A stretch of DNA of 64,000 nucleotides. Origin: Bacillota bacterium. Lineage in GTDB: Bacteria > Bacillota > Clostridia > Christensenellales > Aristaeellaceae. How positions within the stretch are numbered: the first letter of the stretch is position 1; each line of letters begins with the position of its first letter. The stretch is taken from positions 169,211-233,210 of the forward strand of contig JAEZRP010000040.1 of NCBI GenBank assembly GCA_023444095.1, in the 5' to 3' direction. Shown here piece by piece: positions 63,801 to 64,000 of the stretch. Made by a program: the position numbers and the translations under genes. The notes under the pieces were generated by a model that saw nothing but the letters and a program-made list of their open reading frames with translations, had not been told where the DNA came from and did not search any database.

Positions 63801-64000
63801 GCCCACTGCGTCGGCAGTCCAGGTGATCGTTCTGCCGACCATTGCTGCGGGAACGCTCACCGCAACGTCCCTTACCGCGAGCGGTGGCAGCGTAACCGTC
63901 ACCCCACCCGTCGCGTCCTTACTCACCGAGGCACCGAACGCACGGCTGCGCGCGTACGCCTTTACCGTGTACACACCCGGCGCGGTCGGCGTATGCGAGT
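54873..64000 (-). CDS. Giant modular secreted or surface protein, N-terminus outside the window
   Basis: An open frame of more than 3,040 residues that enters from beyond 64000 and stops at 54873. It reads through to the window edge as PTAPGVYTVKAYA, so no start is visible. Almost all of it is a tandem array of about thirteen modules of about 208 residues. Each has a first half with text like FPTGISVPxTEYEI, VWRDYW, FREPGRYVL and GIGNYxF, and a second half with FDTLYAD, DWSWSIE, GTVTYRVSYTAADGYYAG and FTVTVLP; both look like Ig/PKD-type beta-sandwich domains. It is very acidic and rich in Tyr and Trp, with few Cys. The protein ends within a half module (RIEFISGD) with no LPxTG, SLH or membrane anchor. 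Likely a fibre or adhesin; no family was recognised. Confidence 0.8.
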   Translation of the reverse strand, partial: SHTPTAPGVYTVKAYARSRAFGASVSKDATGGVTVTLPPLAVRDVAVSVPAAMVGRTITWTADAVGHGELSYEFAVLLEGEPVPDAVSQSDNTCSFTPVAVGTYEARATVTDEAGRTTSLTGGVVEIYDFLLAISSDVSATTFSLEGERTGVYGTFAPLHALPVGVIISHYHLDSVAGDAATLAYADHTGAENGCTLEYSLNHAGTATYTLTMFAYASGVELCTATLPLSITVQASAPNWPESFTYATPVVELDVGETFLFAYDDILDQDGVPLSRELPYTFRFPETGVTTVETQDGIQATFSEAGRYEVEITIEEENYWNNTYVTIIVGGETDFKRIPMRINYDMFGYFIDTLYPSGNTEGALGWISADTILLDNERAVWSVEKLDDNDAVSVEIYPDSPYGGVLAFSELKPVDTDQVVGFKVICFVNEFYYGEYSIWLTVAAEDLEGMPTGIEMGARVRNYAVDDIVTYSVEDVVGVGAPLPEGTEVSLEFDEQIWRYGNTDWDDDGGCTVTHRTAGRYAVTAVARYLSYEWRYVVEVTVGDGAHPYASISFDQSVSVLYGDADGYVDVASAELVGITEFEGDRGTWSLTPGDGEQAATLYMEVYNNTAQIWCDGETAREGTADYTLSYRLVNAAGDILFEQSVPVALTVQAQTDDLPDGIELLCDVPESIEFGDTIIIREDDIAFVGGTPPEGVYVNKYINYPYEVGRDDVEIWYRYEDDIQVRFYAPGRYRLEVVAQFVNLKYSTYIEVVVGDPTEGFRIESADDSKDTLYLEGQRSNYFGSFVAENAFVYPDDAWSWSLDLVGFTGDEQPVNLLISDSDERHCYLDYEDLNCAGTATYRLSYTALGGLYDGSTEFTITIVEGAPEGLPAGITYQPQTYHVAPGEVFTLRYDDISLVGGEGDFQMDWKDFWFDENAGDNAGLLEWTKSGIRLRYDQEGRYIVWAAVGVANFTLNCEILIIVGDGLNGELTIGKDVRSEELFLCDQTEGYFAFAWVDGVALLEDETASWTLRLKDGQSGNLPVKMRLTDKDVSYAVIDFYELADLGSVTYVLSYSAADGFYTAETEITATVVNPPQTLPTGVSFPDDTRLVQAGDTLTFDFADIALTGGEVPEGTKTWYDFWPSDNVWGACDVDRSDDGISVTFHEPGRYIVTAGAGISNWQFAIPIAIVVTNEEGDQPDLCLYQPIETVYRDGVQNNRIAWIYPFRFDWEGAEDRTWTLTRVDENPGTPVSLTLNDEGGCATVEYQIEDGEGPVTYRATLASDDGLFSASVLFTVTVVPNTPENMPSGISVPETLYQVDPGDTLVLPLADIHFAEGEVPAGMQVWRDYHERDGDWRSVDCRSTEECDVYTFYRPGRYWLLAEVGINNHIFECRVLIVVSGEPDFQLNQFQRVDTLYADARDYDYLGSVDADVALMEGEDWAWNIECIESEGNPVELTLADQDSRHTSIHYQLTGGTGTVTYRVSYTAADGYYAGYRDFTVTVLPSVPVDFPTGISVPATEYELDVGETLTLDFADIGFVEGSAPAGCEVWRELWWNEGDHQYCEEYGDEESRSFVFSKPGRFMIEAAVGIGNYFFTQRILITVRGEADFQLGQFQRFDTMYVGGCDSHNLGAVDAWDMVLMEDEDWSWNIECIESEGNPVELTLTDQEPRHVSVNYQLTGETGTVTYRVSYAAADGYYAGYRDFTVTVLPSVPVDFPTGISIPHTEYEIDPNEKLVLNWADIHFAEGEVLEGCEVWRDLWWNEGRWEHADVEDNGQEYTLSFREPGRYVLEAVIGIGNYQFAQRILITVRGEADFQLGQFQRFDTMYVGGWESHNLGAVDAWDVVLMEDDDWSWNIECIESEGNPVELTLTDQEPRHVSVNYQLTGETGTVTYRVSYAAADGYYAGYRDFTVTVLPSEPVDFPTGISIPHTEYEIDPNEKLVLNWADINFSEGSVPEGCEVWRDLWWNEGRWEYADVDDNGQEYALSFREPGRYALEAVIGIGNYQFTQRILITVRGEAEYRLNQYMRFDALYRGATDTFNLGAVDAENVLLLEEEDWNWSVERIEGDDGLIEISLSDEGPYHVSINYSFTGEDFEEPISYTYRVTYAAADGYYAGYCDFAFTAYPGVPDTFPTGVRVPETEYRIAVGDTLTLSRADISFAEGEAPDGVAVWREYWMQEGDWGTCDAWEGEGYTNYTFSRPGRYVLNAMIGIGSYIMGQHINILVGGDVTCELVPHLRGDTLYADADLDGYFGYVSASDVTVLEDDDWSWSIERIDQNQGNPVELTIRDSWNRHADIDFHLTGETGTVTYRVTYAALGGYYSGSVDITATVAAEVPDGAPTDISFPTDSYLIQAGDRITFDKDEIALLGGEAPEGQTVWRDFYLSENVWNLCDVWNDDRYFEIMFREPGRYVVSAAAGVSNLRFIKPIVIIVQNEGGAAFELERSQRVETVYADSDARSGYLGNIRPKNFAWQGADECSWTVERVDENGGEPATIWLSDISDNANVNFNLLDGTGTVTYRATFTADGGLYTAYADFTLTVDPSVPDDFPTGISVSATEYEIDVNETLTLNRTDISFAEGSAPDGATVWRDYWRHAGDWSLCDSGIDGDAYRYSFRAPGRYVLKAAVGIGNYQFEREILIVVRGEPDFEMNSYMRFETLYADAVRDDYLGDVRVRGVSLLTDEDWSWSIERVDENGGDPLDLTIEHSAFDFASIHFHLKDGEGTATYRVSYTAAGGYYAGHVDLTVTVLNAAPSDYPTGAQLPETEYHISVGEALTFYRSDISFAVGETPADAAVWRDYWHHAGNFGACDMDDDGNRYTLVFREPGRYILRAAIGINNYRQTCDIVIEVGEAETLELIPSLRCDTLYADAAWDGYLGAIYAPDVVLMEGEEATWSIECVDGTPDASVALAIHDSWGDHANVNYRLSGGTGTVTYRVTYTAANGFYSGSADITVTVEAQTPADFPTGISVPQTIYYLDEENSIVLNLAAFGFSEGTVPEGAIVWKDFRTGDGNWSDWEQRRDGDVLTMTCNGGGYYTGYAAIGIGNYSYEQRIEFISGD
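55150..63270 (-). repeat. Tandem coding repeat array, period about 625 bp
   Basis: The module marker P-T-G-I and variants recurs near 55150, 55770, 56390, 57020, 57645, 58270, 58890, 59510, 60125, 60750, 61380, 62010, 62645 and 63270. Modules toward 63 kb (the N-terminal side) are more diverged than those near 58-60 kb. Confidence 0.85.
57993..59228 (-). repeat. Two near-identical 618-bp repeat units
   Basis: CTCGCCGCG followed by the same stretch recurs at 57993, 58611 and 59229, a spacing of exactly 618 bp each time. The units 57993-58610 and 58611-59228 agree at about nine of ten bases or better by eye, including silent positions. Confidence 0.8.

Noticed and set aside
1..64000. tRNA, rRNA, riboswitch or prophage genes
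   Set aside because: No cloverleaf, rRNA core sequence, known riboswitch core, integrase or transposase could be found on either strand by eye.

Overview
The window looks like a piece of a GC-rich Firmicutes chromosome, most likely an uncultured Clostridia-type gut or anaerobic bacterium. The signs are several YesM/YesN-type sensor pairs, PadR-DUF1048-ABC and DUF2202 genes, GTG and TTG starts behind strong AGGAGG-type ribosome sites, and many carbohydrate-type ABC and TRAP importers. This assignment is inference; no rRNA, tRNA or CRISPR array was seen. At both edges a gene runs out of the window: the large subunit of ribonucleotide reductase on the left and a giant repeat protein on the right.

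Left part (1-24.2 kb). Class I ribonucleotide reductase (nrdA end, nrdB) is followed by a PhoB-type two-component system divergent from a secreted ferritin-like DUF2202 protein. Then come an orphan protein resembling a class II aminoacyl-tRNA synthetase core, an OsmC-like protein, a complete TRAP transporter (dctPQM), a GH1 beta-glucosidase with its GPH symporter, and a four-gene sugar ABC importer of the ytfQRT-yjfF kind. Upstream of that importer lies a sugar-binding lipoprotein/YesM/YesN set, which looks like a three-component sensor for it. A glycosyltransferase and a PlsY-like acyltransferase close this part.

Middle (24.3-47.6 kb). Two parallel cassettes are each built from an oligopeptide-type (dppABCDF) ABC importer, AraC-family control and URO-D superfamily proteins. 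Cassette 1 is an eight-gene minus-strand operon (dppA-B-C-D-F, araC, two URO-D-like genes) next to a GH4 alpha-galactosidase-like gene and an AraC regulator. Cassette 2 is divergent: URO-D-like, YesN and YesM genes on the minus strand, and a binding protein, dppBCDF, a small membrane protein and another URO-D-like gene on the plus strand, ended by a strong terminator. The GH4 enzyme and nearby sugar genes suggest that these transporters carry glycosides rather than peptides, but this is not shown by the sequence.

Right part (47.6-64 kb). A PadR-regulated export operon (padR, two DUF1048 genes, a DrrAB-type ABC pair) precedes a hydantoinase/oxoprolinase-like ATPase paired with an MtaA-like zinc methyltransferase that has the intact His-x-Cys...Cys site. 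A UDP-GlcNAc 2-epimerase follows. The last 9.1 kb is one reading frame of more than 3,040 residues, made of about thirteen tandem modules of about 208 residues, probably a surface or secreted fibre. It carries two DNA repeats with a period of exactly 618 bp.

The strongest candidates for something undescribed are the URO-D/dpp-type ABC/AraC cassettes and the giant modular protein.
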